A DNA stretch of 16,242 nucleotides from CAYWGR01 sp964458015 (lineage in GTDB: Bacteria; Planctomycetota; Planctomycetia; Pirellulales; Thermoguttaceae): positions 1 through 16,242 of the forward strand of contig CAYWGR010000130.1 in NCBI GenBank assembly GCA_964458015.1. Reading direction: 5' to 3'. Of this stretch, positions 1-7,697 are shown piece after piece. Each line of letters opens with the position of its first letter. Positions within the stretch are counted from its first letter, which is position 1. The notes beneath the pieces are model-generated. The model ran no database searches and was not told the origin of the DNA. It saw only the letters and a program-made list of their open reading frames with translations. Position numbers and translations under genes: made by a program.

Positions 1-8
1 AGCCGCCC

Positions 9-965
9 TTATTGAGAGAGATACAAACGATATACCCCGCCGGGGAAAAGCGGATGGTCCGAAATTTCCAACCGTGTCGGTCCGACGCCTGTCGTCACCA
101 GCAGTTGTCGCACGAAAATCACAATCGAAACAATGCCGACAGCCATGAAGGGGACTAGAAAAATCGTCAGAAACCAATCGGGACGGCCTGCCAGAAAACC
201 ACGAACATCCATCACAACGAACACGGTGACGATGCCGTTCCAAAGGATACAAAAAGCCAATGCCCCGAACAGCGCCCAACCGGGAGATACCGCGATCGGC
301 AGCCGGAATCGAAGATGCGTGCCGGGGCTGTTGGTTATGTCGGCGCCTTCGGGTACGAATGGAAAAGTTTTTCCTCCGCTGCCGAAGAAGTCGCCTTCTT
401 GAATGCCGCGAGCCAAGACGGAACGACGTTCCGCCGATCTTCCCCAATTCAGGAAAGCATGGATCAATCCGCCCGCGCCGATCACAATAAAGGAGGCCGG
501 CACGGTAAACGCCAACCAGATCCACCAGTGATAGCCTCGCTCCAACACAACGGCATAGAGATCGGTGGGATCATACCAGCAGGGATAGCGGTTGTCGCTT
601 TCGGCCGAGTAAAGGTCAAACCGATCGAGAACTGCCTGCGCATCCTTGCGATTATTGTAGTAGGTCTTACGCGCCAATGTGGTGATGAGACCGTCCGCTT
701 TATACTCGATGTTGATCTCGGGCGCATAAAGCGGAGATTCTTTTTCGTCGATCCGCTTGTTGAGAATTTTACAGTTAGTTTCAATAAACTCGTGGTTCAC
801 CCGCCACTCAGGCACCACGAAGGTATAAAACATGAAGGTCGCCCCGCCGCACCCTAGAAGCAGAAATACGGCGAAGAACAAAGCTTCGCCCAAGCTGCCG
901 AAGGAGGATGAGCCGGTCCGCCGGTCGCCTCGTTTTTTTTCGTAGTACCGAAAACCACGCGCCAA
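9..965 (-). CDS. DUF3592-type membrane protein (possibly cut short by a stop codon)
   Basis: A 318-residue membrane protein of unknown function. Hydrophobic segments lie at about residues 28-50, 147-171, 229-251 and 263-288. Between the first two sits a soluble region (about 55-145) with the look of a DUF3592 domain: a beta-rich stretch ending in a Cys-Trp-Tyr-Asp-Pro motif near 129-133. The start is TTG at 963-965, chosen because an AAGGGGAG ribosome-binding site lies about 9 nt upstream. It begins 15 nt after the stop of the alpha-CTD gene, so the two probably form an operon. From memory, planctomycete relatives continue beyond the LeuSerGln where this one stops. After the TAA the frame still reads Gly-Arg, so this could be a nonsense-truncated copy; the window edge prevents a test. 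Function unknown; membrane location is secure. Confidence 0.8.
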   Translation of the reverse strand: MARGFRYYEKKRGDRRTGSSSFGSLGEALFFAVFLLLGCGGATFMFYTFVVPEWRVNHEFIETNCKILNKRIDEKESPLYAPEINIEYKADGLITTLARKTYYNNRKDAQAVLDRFDLYSAESDNRYPCWYDPTDLYAVVLERGYHWWIWLAFTVPASFIVIGAGGLIHAFLNWGRSAERRSVLARGIQEGDFFGSGGKTFPFVPEGADITNSPGTHLRFRLPIAVSPGWALFGALAFCILWNGIVTVFVVMDVRGFLAGRPDWFLTIFLVPFMAVGIVSIVIFVRQLLVTTGVGPTRLEISDHPLFPGGVYRLYLSQ

Positions 966-980
966 AATAAAACTCTCCCC

Positions 981-1271
981 TTAACGCGGGCGCAGCGGCG
1001 CGGCGGTCGGCTCTTGCCTTCCTCCGCGATAGAAGCCGATCCCCTCCAACGCCTTGTACACCTCTTCCAAGGTCTTTTCACCGAAGTTGGATATGCTCAA
1101 CAAATCATCGCGCGTGCAGTGAAGCAGGTCGTTGACCGTAAAAATACCCCGCTCCTCCAAGCAATTCGTTGTTCGAACCGTTAATCCGATCTCCGCCGTA
1201 CTCATTTCCAGCTTGTCTGAAAGATCCTTAGCCTTCGTGTCATTCGAGCGAATCGGAATGCGGGTGCTCAT
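981..1271 (-). CDS. Free-standing RNA polymerase alpha-CTD-like protein
   Basis: A 96-residue protein whose residues about 27-80 match the C-terminal domain of the RNA polymerase alpha subunit, a helix-hairpin-helix fold that contacts UP-element DNA and activators. Aligning VRTTNCL with E. coli VRSANCL places R33, N36 and C37 at the R265, N268 and C269 positions. G64, K66, T67 and E70 fall at G296, K298, S299 and E302. The DNA-contact set is therefore nearly intact, with only Ser to Thr. There is no alpha N-terminal assembly domain and the protein is far shorter than RpoA (about 330 residues), so it is not the polymerase subunit itself. ATG start with GGGAGGG 5 nt upstream. It leads the two-gene unit with the DUF3592 protein. 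A DNA-binding regulatory or accessory role is inferred. Confidence 0.85.
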   Translation of the reverse strand: MSTRIPIRSNDTKAKDLSDKLEMSTAEIGLTVRTTNCLEERGIFTVNDLLHCTRDDLLSISNFGEKTLEEVYKALEGIGFYRGGRQEPTAAPLRPR

Positions 1272-1558
1272 GGGTTCCCTCCCAAAAACAGAGTAAAAAC
1301 AAAGAAAGAATAAATAAGCTCTTGGCCGCTGGGATCACCCCCATCTTGCGACCGAGGCCGTAGTATAGCAATTTCAGCCGTTTTGGGTAGTAGCCGCCTC
1401 CAAGGAAGTTTATATTATAGGAGTCAGGGCTCGAAGATGAGGAATCGGAGCGGCAAGGCAGATGGCCGCGTCGGAAGCTGCCGTTTTTTTCCCAATCCCA
1501 AATCTCCCCCCTGCCCCTCATTTTTTTGAACCCCAACCCCCTTGATCTTTGCCCCCTC
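1272..1558. other. Divergent intergenic region
   Basis: 287 nt between the divergent alpha-CTD and helicase genes, so it must hold promoters for both directions. A TATAAT hexamer on the minus strand (1419-1414) could be a -10 box for the alpha-CTD unit, but no convincing -35 box lies at the right distance. Just upstream of the helicase start there are T-runs and C-rich stretches and no Shine-Dalgarno sequence. No gene seen. Confidence 0.4.
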
Positions 1559-3907
1559 ATGGATCCCTTGCTCAGCGATCTCACCGACGCTCAACGCGAA
1601 GCGGTTACGCACCGCGATGGACCACTTTTAATTTTGGCGGGGCCAGGTAGCGGAAAAACCCGGGTGGTTACTCACCGTGTCGCGTGGCTGTTGAAACAAG
1701 GCATCCCTGGGCGGCAGATCCTTGCCCTTACCTTTACCAACAAAGCGGCCGACGAAATGAGCCGCCGCATCCAATCCTTGGCCAACGATCCATCGGTTTG
1801 GGTAGGCACTTTCCATCGGTTTTGCGCTCGTCTCTTGCGAAAATATGCACCCCTTGTGGGACTTCAGGAAAACTACACAATCTATGACGTTGACGACAGT
1901 CTTCGTGCATTACGTCAAGCCATTGGATATCTCAAAGTCAATTCCGACCGTTTTACCCCAGAAACCATAGCCAAAGCCATCAGTTGGGCGAAAAACAACT
2001 TGATTTTGCCCGACCAATACCAAGCTCAACTAGGCCATGCATTGGGGGTGGTTATTCAGAAAGTTTACCCAGCTTACCAACGGCAACTAACCACTTCCAA
2101 TGCGGTCGATTTTGACGATCTGCTGCTCCACATGGCGACGATCTTGCGCGACAATCCCGAGGTCCGCGCCCATCTCGACGAACATTATGCCTATATTCTG
2201 TTGGATGAATATCAAGACACCAACTTGGCCCAATACGCCATTGCCCGGGCGCTGTCGATCGATTATCCCAATCTGGCCGTCACCGGGGATCCGGACCAGT
2301 CGATTTACGGCTGGCGGGGCGCCAATTTGAATAACATTTTGGAATTCGAACGCGATTATGCCAACGTGCATATCGTTCGTTTAGAGCGGAATTATCGCAG
2401 CACGAAACGGATTTTGCAGATTGCCGCCGAGTTGATCCGCCACAACATATTCCGCAAGGAAAAAGGGCTTTTTACAGAAAATGGGGCAGGCTTGCCGGTA
2501 CGTTTGGTCACCTATCCGACGCAAAAGGACGAGGCCGACGGCATCGCGGCTCGCATTGCCGCCGATATCCGCGACGGCCGGCGGCGGCCTCGCGATTTCG
2601 CAATTTTTTATCGAATCAACGCCTTGAGCAGGGCCTTTGAATTCGCACTGCGCGACCAAGGAATCCCCTATCAGATGGTCAATGGCCTCGAATTTTTCCA
2701 ACGCAAGGAAATCAAGGACATCCTGGCTTATCTGCATCTGTTGACCAATCCGCAAGATCAGGTGGCTCTGCATCGCGTAATCAACACTCCGGCGCGGGGT
2801 ATCGGTAAAACTACGATTGATCGCATTGCTGAGTATGCCGCGCAACACGGCATATCAATGCTCGATGTCGCCCGGCACGCCGCTCAAGTGCCGAAGGTTG
2901 GCCCACGTCCTGCCGCTTTGCTGACGAATTTCGTTGCAATGTACGACCGCTTGGCCGCCGCAGTGGCCGGACCTGTTGAGGAAGTTTTGGGACTCGTTTT
3001 AAGCGAAACGGGTTACCAGCAGCGGCTGCGCGATTCGGAAGACGAGGACGATCAGGAACGGCTGGCCAATATCGAGGAATTGCTGACTGTGGCCCGCGAT
3101 TTCGACGAACGACAACATGCCACCGGCCAACTAGAAGTCTTTCTCGAAGAAACCAGTCTGGTCAACGACACCGACGCATGGGAAACCGAGGTCGATCGCG
3201 TAACGCTGATGACCTTGCACGCCTCGAAGGGATTGGAATTCCCGGTTGTTTACCTAACGGCCGTCGAAGAGGGCCTCTTGCCGCACGACCGATGCCGGGA
3301 ACGGCCCGAGCAGCTCGAAGAAGAGCGACGGCTTTTATTCGTGGGCATTACCCGGGCACAACAGGAACTTCAGATCAGTTTGGCCCGTTCTCGCGACTTT
3401 CGCGGCCAGCGCAAAACGACCATTCCCAGTTCGTTCCTCATGGAATTGCCGCGAGGCGAGATGGATATCATCCTGCCTGAAATGCAACACACCGGCGCCA
3501 CGACCTACGAATGGGGCGAAAGCGATTCGCTCGGTTTCGATGACGCCGACCAGAGCCAACTTGTTCCTGAGGAACAATGGCACGATGCGCCTGCGGATTC
3601 CAGCACAACCTTGGATGAAGATGCAAAGCCGAAGCATGGGATTCCCGAAGACTTACGCTCCCGGCTCGGTTCGATCCGTTTAACCACGGCCGCAGCGTTA
3701 GCCAACGGAGGAGAAACCACCTCAGCGGTCGATCCTAATGTGTTCCGGCAGTCCATGCGGGTGCTGCACCCAACCTACGGACTAGGACACATCATTGCTT
3801 TAAGCGGCAGCGCAACCAACCGGAAAGCCATGGTCGAATTTTCGCCGCCCCTGGGGCGCAAGAGCATCCTTTTGGCTGACGGCCAGTTGCGCCCGCTTGA
3901 ACTATAG
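1559..3907 (+). CDS. pcrA: UvrD/PcrA-family ATP-dependent DNA helicase
   Basis: Superfamily 1A 3'-5' DNA helicase of 782 residues, the family's usual size. It acts in nucleotide excision repair and in clearing recombinase filaments and stalled replication or transcription complexes. All motifs are present: Q motif LTDAQREAV (8-16), Walker A GPGSGKT (28-34), Ia around ALTFTNKAADEM (56-67), Walker B DEYQD (216-220), III GDPDQSIYGWRGA (243-255), IV LERNYRS (275-281), V LMTLHASKGLEFPVVYL and VI RRLLFVGITRA. The last 50 residues (HPTYGLGHI...) resemble the C-terminal Tudor-like domain of PcrA that binds RNA polymerase. The ATG at 1559 is preferred over an in-frame TTG at 1526, because the extra 11 residues precede the family's normal start and have no ribosome-binding site. 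UvrD, PcrA and Rep are hard to separate by eye; the C-terminal domain favours PcrA/UvrD. Confidence 0.96.
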   Translation: MDPLLSDLTDAQREAVTHRDGPLLILAGPGSGKTRVVTHRVAWLLKQGIPGRQILALTFTNKAADEMSRRIQSLANDPSVWVGTFHRFCARLLRKYAPLVGLQENYTIYDVDDSLRALRQAIGYLKVNSDRFTPETIAKAISWAKNNLILPDQYQAQLGHALGVVIQKVYPAYQRQLTTSNAVDFDDLLLHMATILRDNPEVRAHLDEHYAYILLDEYQDTNLAQYAIARALSIDYPNLAVTGDPDQSIYGWRGANLNNILEFERDYANVHIVRLERNYRSTKRILQIAAELIRHNIFRKEKGLFTENGAGLPVRLVTYPTQKDEADGIAARIAADIRDGRRRPRDFAIFYRINALSRAFEFALRDQGIPYQMVNGLEFFQRKEIKDILAYLHLLTNPQDQVALHRVINTPARGIGKTTIDRIAEYAAQHGISMLDVARHAAQVPKVGPRPAALLTNFVAMYDRLAAAVAGPVEEVLGLVLSETGYQQRLRDSEDEDDQERLANIEELLTVARDFDERQHATGQLEVFLEETSLVNDTDAWETEVDRVTLMTLHASKGLEFPVVYLTAVEEGLLPHDRCRERPEQLEEERRLLFVGITRAQQELQISLARSRDFRGQRKTTIPSSFLMELPRGEMDIILPEMQHTGATTYEWGESDSLGFDDADQSQLVPEEQWHDAPADSSTTLDEDAKPKHGIPEDLRSRLGSIRLTTAAALANGGETTSAVDPNVFRQSMRVLHPTYGLGHIIALSGSATNRKAMVEFSPPLGRKSILLADGQLRPLEL

Positions 3908-3946
3908 ACAATCTTCTAGCCAACCATAAAATCCATAAAGAACGCC

Positions 3947-4861
3947 ATGACTGCCCAATCGCAATACTTCGATCTCCAAGTAAACGGCTATGCCGGCGTG
4001 GATTTCAATCGCGACGGCCTAACAGATGATAATCTGAATCTCGCCTGCCAACGATTGCGTGAAGACGGCGTGGCGGGCATTCTGGCAACTATCATCACGG
4101 ACAAAATTCCGCAGATGACAGCTCGTTTGCAACGAATTGCCGAGATCTGCCGCCAAGATTCTTTTGTAAACGAAGTGATTCGCGGCATTCATATTGAGGG
4201 CCCTTTCATCAATCCCGCGCCCGGCTTCGTTGGTGCACATCCGCCTCTGGCCGTACGACCAGCAGACGAAATAATCCTACATCAACTGCTGGATGCCGCG
4301 GAAGGGCTGACTAGGCTTGTTACCCTTGCGCCCGAATGTGATCCTGGCATGAAGGCAACACGGTATTTGGCCAAGCAAGGGATTCGCGTGGCTGCTGGCC
4401 ATTGCGATCCAAGTCTGGATCAGCTTCAGTCGGCTATCGACGCGGGGCTTTCGCTCTTCACGCACTTGGGCAACGGTTGTCCCATGCTTATAGACCGCCA
4501 CGACAATATCATTCAGCGGGCCTTGAGTCTGCGCGACCGGCTCACTATCTGTTTCATTGCCGACGGCGCACATATTCCGCCGATGGCACTTGGCAATTAT
4601 CTACGATTGGTGGGGATCGAGCGTTCGATCGTCGTGACCGACGCGATCGCCGCCGCCCGCTTGGGGCCGGGCCGCTACACCCTCGGCTCGCAAACGGTCG
4701 AAATCGGTGAGGATCTGGTTGCCCGGTCGGCAGACCGTTCCCATCTGGTCGGATCAACGGCCACCATGCCGCGGATGGTTGCCTTGCTGGAAAAAAATGG
4801 CTTTTCTCCCAGCGAAATCCAGAAACTCACTTGCGATAACCCCAGGAATTTGCTGGGCTGA
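3947..4861 (+). CDS. nagA: N-acetylglucosamine-6-phosphate deacetylase (short form)
   Basis: Amidohydrolase-superfamily enzyme of 304 residues. NagA converts GlcNAc-6-phosphate to glucosamine-6-phosphate and acetate in the cytoplasm, for amino-sugar and peptidoglycan recycling. Landmarks: DLQVNGYAGVDF (9-20), HIEGPFI with E84 as metal ligand, AGH with H152, THLGNG with H173, DGAH (207-209) and VTDA with the catalytic Asp D232. Compared with the usual 380 or so residues, it lacks the N-terminal part of the small beta-sandwich domain. The barrel begins almost at the start codon. The third motif reads THLGNG instead of the common THLFNA. It starts 39 nt after the helicase stop, so it may be co-transcribed. 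No strong Shine-Dalgarno sequence. Substrate is inferred from the family; another N-acyl amino-sugar phosphate is possible. Confidence 0.88.
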   Translation: MTAQSQYFDLQVNGYAGVDFNRDGLTDDNLNLACQRLREDGVAGILATIITDKIPQMTARLQRIAEICRQDSFVNEVIRGIHIEGPFINPAPGFVGAHPPLAVRPADEIILHQLLDAAEGLTRLVTLAPECDPGMKATRYLAKQGIRVAAGHCDPSLDQLQSAIDAGLSLFTHLGNGCPMLIDRHDNIIQRALSLRDRLTICFIADGAHIPPMALGNYLRLVGIERSIVVTDAIAAARLGPGRYTLGSQTVEIGEDLVARSADRSHLVGSTATMPRMVALLEKNGFSPSEIQKLTCDNPRNLLG

Positions 4862-4868
4862 AAACCGT

Positions 4869-4912
4869 AGAATGCGGGAAAACATCTTCGCGGCTGCGAT
4901 TGTTCGCATTCT
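4869..4912 (+). repeat. 8-bp inverted repeat between nagA and the lipoprotein gene
   Basis: AGAATGCG at 4869-4876 is the exact complement of CGCATTCT at 4905-4912, with 28 nt between. No T-run follows, so it is not a typical intrinsic terminator. A competing stem GCTGC/GCAGC uses overlapping bases. It may be chance or a weak 3'-end structure for the nagA transcript. Confidence 0.3.
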
Positions 4913-4986
4913 TGCAGCAATCTGGGGTAACAACTACAATAGCGGCATTCGTTTTTTCTTTTAATACCCGCACCCCCATCACAGCC

Positions 4987-5736
4987 ATGACCTATCGCGC
5001 ATCGGTTCATTTTAGCAGCGTTTACTGGTCCCCTTTTTGCCTTTCGCTAACCCTTTTGTTCCTGTTGATCATCCAGGGATGTGGAACAGGGGAATACGAA
5101 CGGCGGCTGGACGAAGGACTTACCCAGGCAAAGGCAAATTCCAAGTTCAACGGCCTCTATGGCCCACAACCTTTGCCCGATACCGCGGTTTCCGTTCGCG
5201 TTCCCAAGATGTTCAAGGATCCGCCATTGGTCGAAGGGGCACAAGTCAACGGCAAGCCGATTGACGTTCGTAGAATCGAACCAGGGCTTTTTCCATTCCC
5301 ATTCCTGAAATACACATACGAGACCTATGTCGATGACGCCGGCGGTGTCAAATTGCCATGTTATTGCTATGTCGGAGCCGTCAATGCCGCCGGCGGCCGC
5401 GTTCGTAATCCGAAAGGCGACATTGATGCCAGCTTTCAAAAAAAAGCCGAGTTTGAATCTTTGACCAATTGGATGGATTTCCAGGGTGAAACGCCAGAAG
5501 GACGCGGCAATGCCTGGAAGAAAATTCGCATCGAATGCCAGCAGGATTTCCGCACACTCGACAAAGCCGGCCAGGAAAAAAACGCACAACTGCCGGGCAT
5601 CATGGAAATCTACCTTCATGAAGAAGCCGAGAACTATGTCATCATCGTTTGGCGGATGCCCAAGAGCATCGAGCAGAAGGCCGAACTCGCCAAGTGGGCG
5701 CCGATCGTAGCAGGATGCGTCACTGTAAAAAAATAG
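4987..5736 (+). CDS. Predicted lipoprotein of unknown function
   Basis: 249 residues from the ATG at 4987. The N-terminus is a signal peptide: an Arg at residue 4, a hydrophobic run at about 18-29 (CLSLTLLFLLII) and a lipobox-like Ile-Gln-Gly-Cys ending at C32. The mature protein should therefore be lipid-anchored outside the cytoplasmic membrane. The rest is a soluble domain with no recognised catalytic motif and several Pro-rich turns (about 50-75). It does not resemble a family I can name. The frame is open further upstream to about 4900, but those residues would precede the signal peptide, so the internal ATG is chosen. It stands alone between nagA and the kinase with no Shine-Dalgarno sequence. 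Planctomycetes carry many such lineage-specific lipoproteins. Confidence 0.7.
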   Translation: MTYRASVHFSSVYWSPFCLSLTLLFLLIIQGCGTGEYERRLDEGLTQAKANSKFNGLYGPQPLPDTAVSVRVPKMFKDPPLVEGAQVNGKPIDVRRIEPGLFPFPFLKYTYETYVDDAGGVKLPCYCYVGAVNAAGGRVRNPKGDIDASFQKKAEFESLTNWMDFQGETPEGRGNAWKKIRIECQQDFRTLDKAGQEKNAQLPGIMEIYLHEEAENYVIIVWRMPKSIEQKAELAKWAPIVAGCVTVKK

Positions 5737-5926
5737 GTGCAACCTGATGGAGGATGATCGCCGCTGGGCATTTCGTTTCAAAGTTTCATCTTCGATATAC
5801 GGCATTTTTTGAACATCGGGCTTCCCAACCAGAGATAACAACCAATGCAAAAGAACGAGGCTCCTCCACAAGTCCGTAGTTGCCGGATGTTACTCTTAGT
5901 CCCATAACCCTGAGTCCTTAACTCCC

Positions 5927-7474
5927 ATGCCGCCCTCAGATCTTTCCGGTCGTTCCTTGGGCGATTTTCGCTTGCTTCGGCGTTTGGGACGTGGAGCGAT
6001 GGCCGATGTCTACTTGGCCGAGCAAAGCCGGCTGAAACGCCGGGTTGCCGTAAAAATTCTCCGGCCGGAACTGGCCGATGACCGAACCTATTTGCAACGA
6101 TTTGAGCTGGAGGCCCAGGCCGCTGCCGCCCTGATTCATGCCAATATCGTGCAAATTTACGAAGTCGGTTGCGTCGAGGGATTGCACTATATCGCCCAGG
6201 AATACGTCGAAGGACAAAACCTGTTGGAATATGTTACCAGGCGCGGCCCGCCTGATTTGTCCCACGCATTGTCGATCATGCGGCAAGCAGCCGCCGCCCT
6301 GGCCAAAGCCGCCGAGCAAGGCGTGGTCCATCGCGACATCAAGCCGGAAAACATTTTGCTTACCTCGGGAGGCGAGGTAAAAGTGGCCGACTTTGGTTTG
6401 GCGCGGTTTACGCGCGAAGGCAGTGAAAACGACCTGACCCAAGTTGGCATTACGCTGGGCACACCGCTTTATATGAGCCCCGAGCAGGTCGAGGGCAAAC
6501 CGCTCGATCCTCGCAGCGACATTTACTCGCTGGGCGTAACTTGTTACCACATGCTTGGCGGTGTGCCGCCGTTTCGCGGCGATACGGCGCTGGCCGTCGC
6601 CGTGCAGCATTTGAAAAAACAGCCGGAACCGCTCGAATCGTTGCGTGGCGATTTGCCGCCGGCCTTATGCCGGATCGTACACCAGATGTTGGCCAAGGAA
6701 CCGTCGCGGCGTTTTACCTCGGCCCGCGATCTGTTGCGCGAGCTGCGTCGCGTTCAGATCGAGTATTTTGGCGACGATTGGCCCGAGGACTTACCTGCCC
6801 TCGACGCCCTGGCAGGCGAACCATCCTTGAATTCGCGCATCGCCCTTGCGCGAGAACTCGACGGCCTAATGAAGACGATGGCCCTTGCACGACGCCAACG
6901 CCGTAGCAAGGCATGGTTGATCGCATGTTTGATCCTGGCATTCGCGGTAGGTGGAGCGGCCGCTTGGTTTCTTGTCCAGCCACCTTTGCTATTGGCCGAT
7001 GCCAAACAGGCGCCGCAGATCATTCCCCGCCAGTCTTCGGTCTTGCGCCAGTGGTATCTGGCCAGCCAAAGCGGTACGGAATCGGCATGGCAAAGCGTCA
7101 TCGACTATTTCCCCGAAAAAAGGGATTTTATACTTCGAGCCCAACAACAACTGGCCTTAATCTATTTGCGCGACGGCGACTTCGACCGCGCCATGCCAAT
7201 CTTTGAGAAACTGGCCAATCTAGGCGATGATGAGCAGGAATTGCGTGTTTTTGGATTAGCAGGCCGATGCGGCGTCTTAAGCCTTCGCGGCAAATATCGC
7301 GAATCCGCCGACTTGCTGACGCAACTGCTGCCCCTGCGCGAAAAATTAACCAGTGAGCCAATGCGCAAACTCGTTGAAAATGCGGTCAAAAAGAACCGCA
7401 TGGGCTTGGGGCCGCAGACCGCTCGCGAGTGGGATGTTTGGTTTGAAGAACAGTTTCGCGATGACGACGGTTGA
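5927..7474 (+). CDS. Membrane-anchored Hanks-type Ser/Thr protein kinase
   Basis: 515-residue protein kinase with a complete catalytic domain (about 14-275). It has the glycine-rich loop GRGAMADVY (21-29), Lys K43 in VAVKIL, the catalytic loop HRDIKPEN (135-142), DFG (155-157), the activation-segment end GTPLYMSPEQ (178-187) and D198 in SDIYSLG. HRD plus DFG predicts an active RD kinase of the PknB/Pkn type. A single transmembrane helix (about 329-350) follows a basic stretch RRQRRSK, putting the kinase in the cytoplasm and the last 165 residues outside. That outer part is helical with TPR-like repeats (about 405-470: YLRDGDFDRAMPIFEKL..., LRGKYRESADLLTQLL) and could bind a ligand or partner. 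It has no PASTA domains. No phosphatase gene is adjacent. Substrates are unknown. Confidence 0.95.
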   Translation: MPPSDLSGRSLGDFRLLRRLGRGAMADVYLAEQSRLKRRVAVKILRPELADDRTYLQRFELEAQAAAALIHANIVQIYEVGCVEGLHYIAQEYVEGQNLLEYVTRRGPPDLSHALSIMRQAAAALAKAAEQGVVHRDIKPENILLTSGGEVKVADFGLARFTREGSENDLTQVGITLGTPLYMSPEQVEGKPLDPRSDIYSLGVTCYHMLGGVPPFRGDTALAVAVQHLKKQPEPLESLRGDLPPALCRIVHQMLAKEPSRRFTSARDLLRELRRVQIEYFGDDWPEDLPALDALAGEPSLNSRIALARELDGLMKTMALARRQRRSKAWLIACLILAFAVGGAAAWFLVQPPLLLADAKQAPQIIPRQSSVLRQWYLASQSGTESAWQSVIDYFPEKRDFILRAQQQLALIYLRDGDFDRAMPIFEKLANLGDDEQELRVFGLAGRCGVLSLRGKYRESADLLTQLLPLREKLTSEPMRKLVENAVKKNRMGLGPQTAREWDVWFEEQFRDDDG

Positions 7475-7553
7475 CAGCCCGGAATGCGGATGGTAGAAGT
7501 AGATGTTTTCGTGGTTCGAGCTTTAAGTGAAGCAAGAGCCGCCAAAATCAAAA

Positions 7554-7626
7554 GCCCCCTTCGTCTAGTGGCCTAGGACATCGGGTTCTCAGTCCGAGAA
7601 CAGGGGTTCGACTCCCCTAGGGGGTA
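7554..7626 (+). tRNA. tRNA-Glu (anticodon CTC)
   Basis: A full cloverleaf can be drawn. The acceptor stem pairs 7554-7560 with 7619-7625; the first pair is a G-U wobble. The D arm is GTC...GAC. The anticodon stem TCGGG/TCCGA carries the loop TTCTCAG, so the anticodon is CTC. The T arm is AGGGG-TTCGACT-CCCCT (7602-7618). The discriminator is A7626 and no CCA is encoded. The sequence follows E. coli tRNA-Glu closely through the acceptor and D arms. The gene is a likely integration target: the integrase remnant on the other strand ends inside it. Confidence 0.95.
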
Positions 7627-7629
7627 CTG

Positions 7630-7651
7630 GTGTAACCTTATGGGGTTACAC
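7630..7651. repeat. Perfect 8-bp inverted repeat just after tRNA-Glu
   Basis: GTGTAACC (7630-7637) and GGTTACAC (7644-7651) form a perfect stem with a 6-nt loop, starting 4 nt after the tRNA. There is no T-run, so it is not an intrinsic terminator. It may help tRNA 3'-end processing or be a recombinase arm site of the integrated element; neither is shown. Confidence 0.5.
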
Positions 7652-7672
7652 AGAATCTTACGAAGTCGCTCT

Positions 7673-7697
7673 AAGCCTTTGTCACCAAAGGCTTTTT
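7673..7697 (+). terminator. Intrinsic terminator of the tRNA-Glu transcript
   Basis: A perfect 9-bp stem (7673-7681 with 7686-7694), loop TCAC, followed by a T-run to 7697. This is a classic Rho-independent terminator on the plus strand, about 47 nt after the tRNA. The same bases are read on the minus strand as part of the C-terminal tail of the integrase remnant. Confidence 0.8.

Noticed and set aside
315..857. 180-residue plus-strand frame
   Set aside because: Antisense of the DUF3592 membrane protein, which has a start with ribosome-binding site and clear membrane segments.
5047..5871. Long minus-strand open frame opposite the lipoprotein gene
   Set aside because: Antisense shadow; no recognised motif, while the plus strand has a clear signal peptide and lipobox.
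5936..6610. 224-residue minus-strand frame opposite the kinase gene
   Set aside because: It mirrors the kinase catalytic domain, whose motifs are complete on the plus strand.
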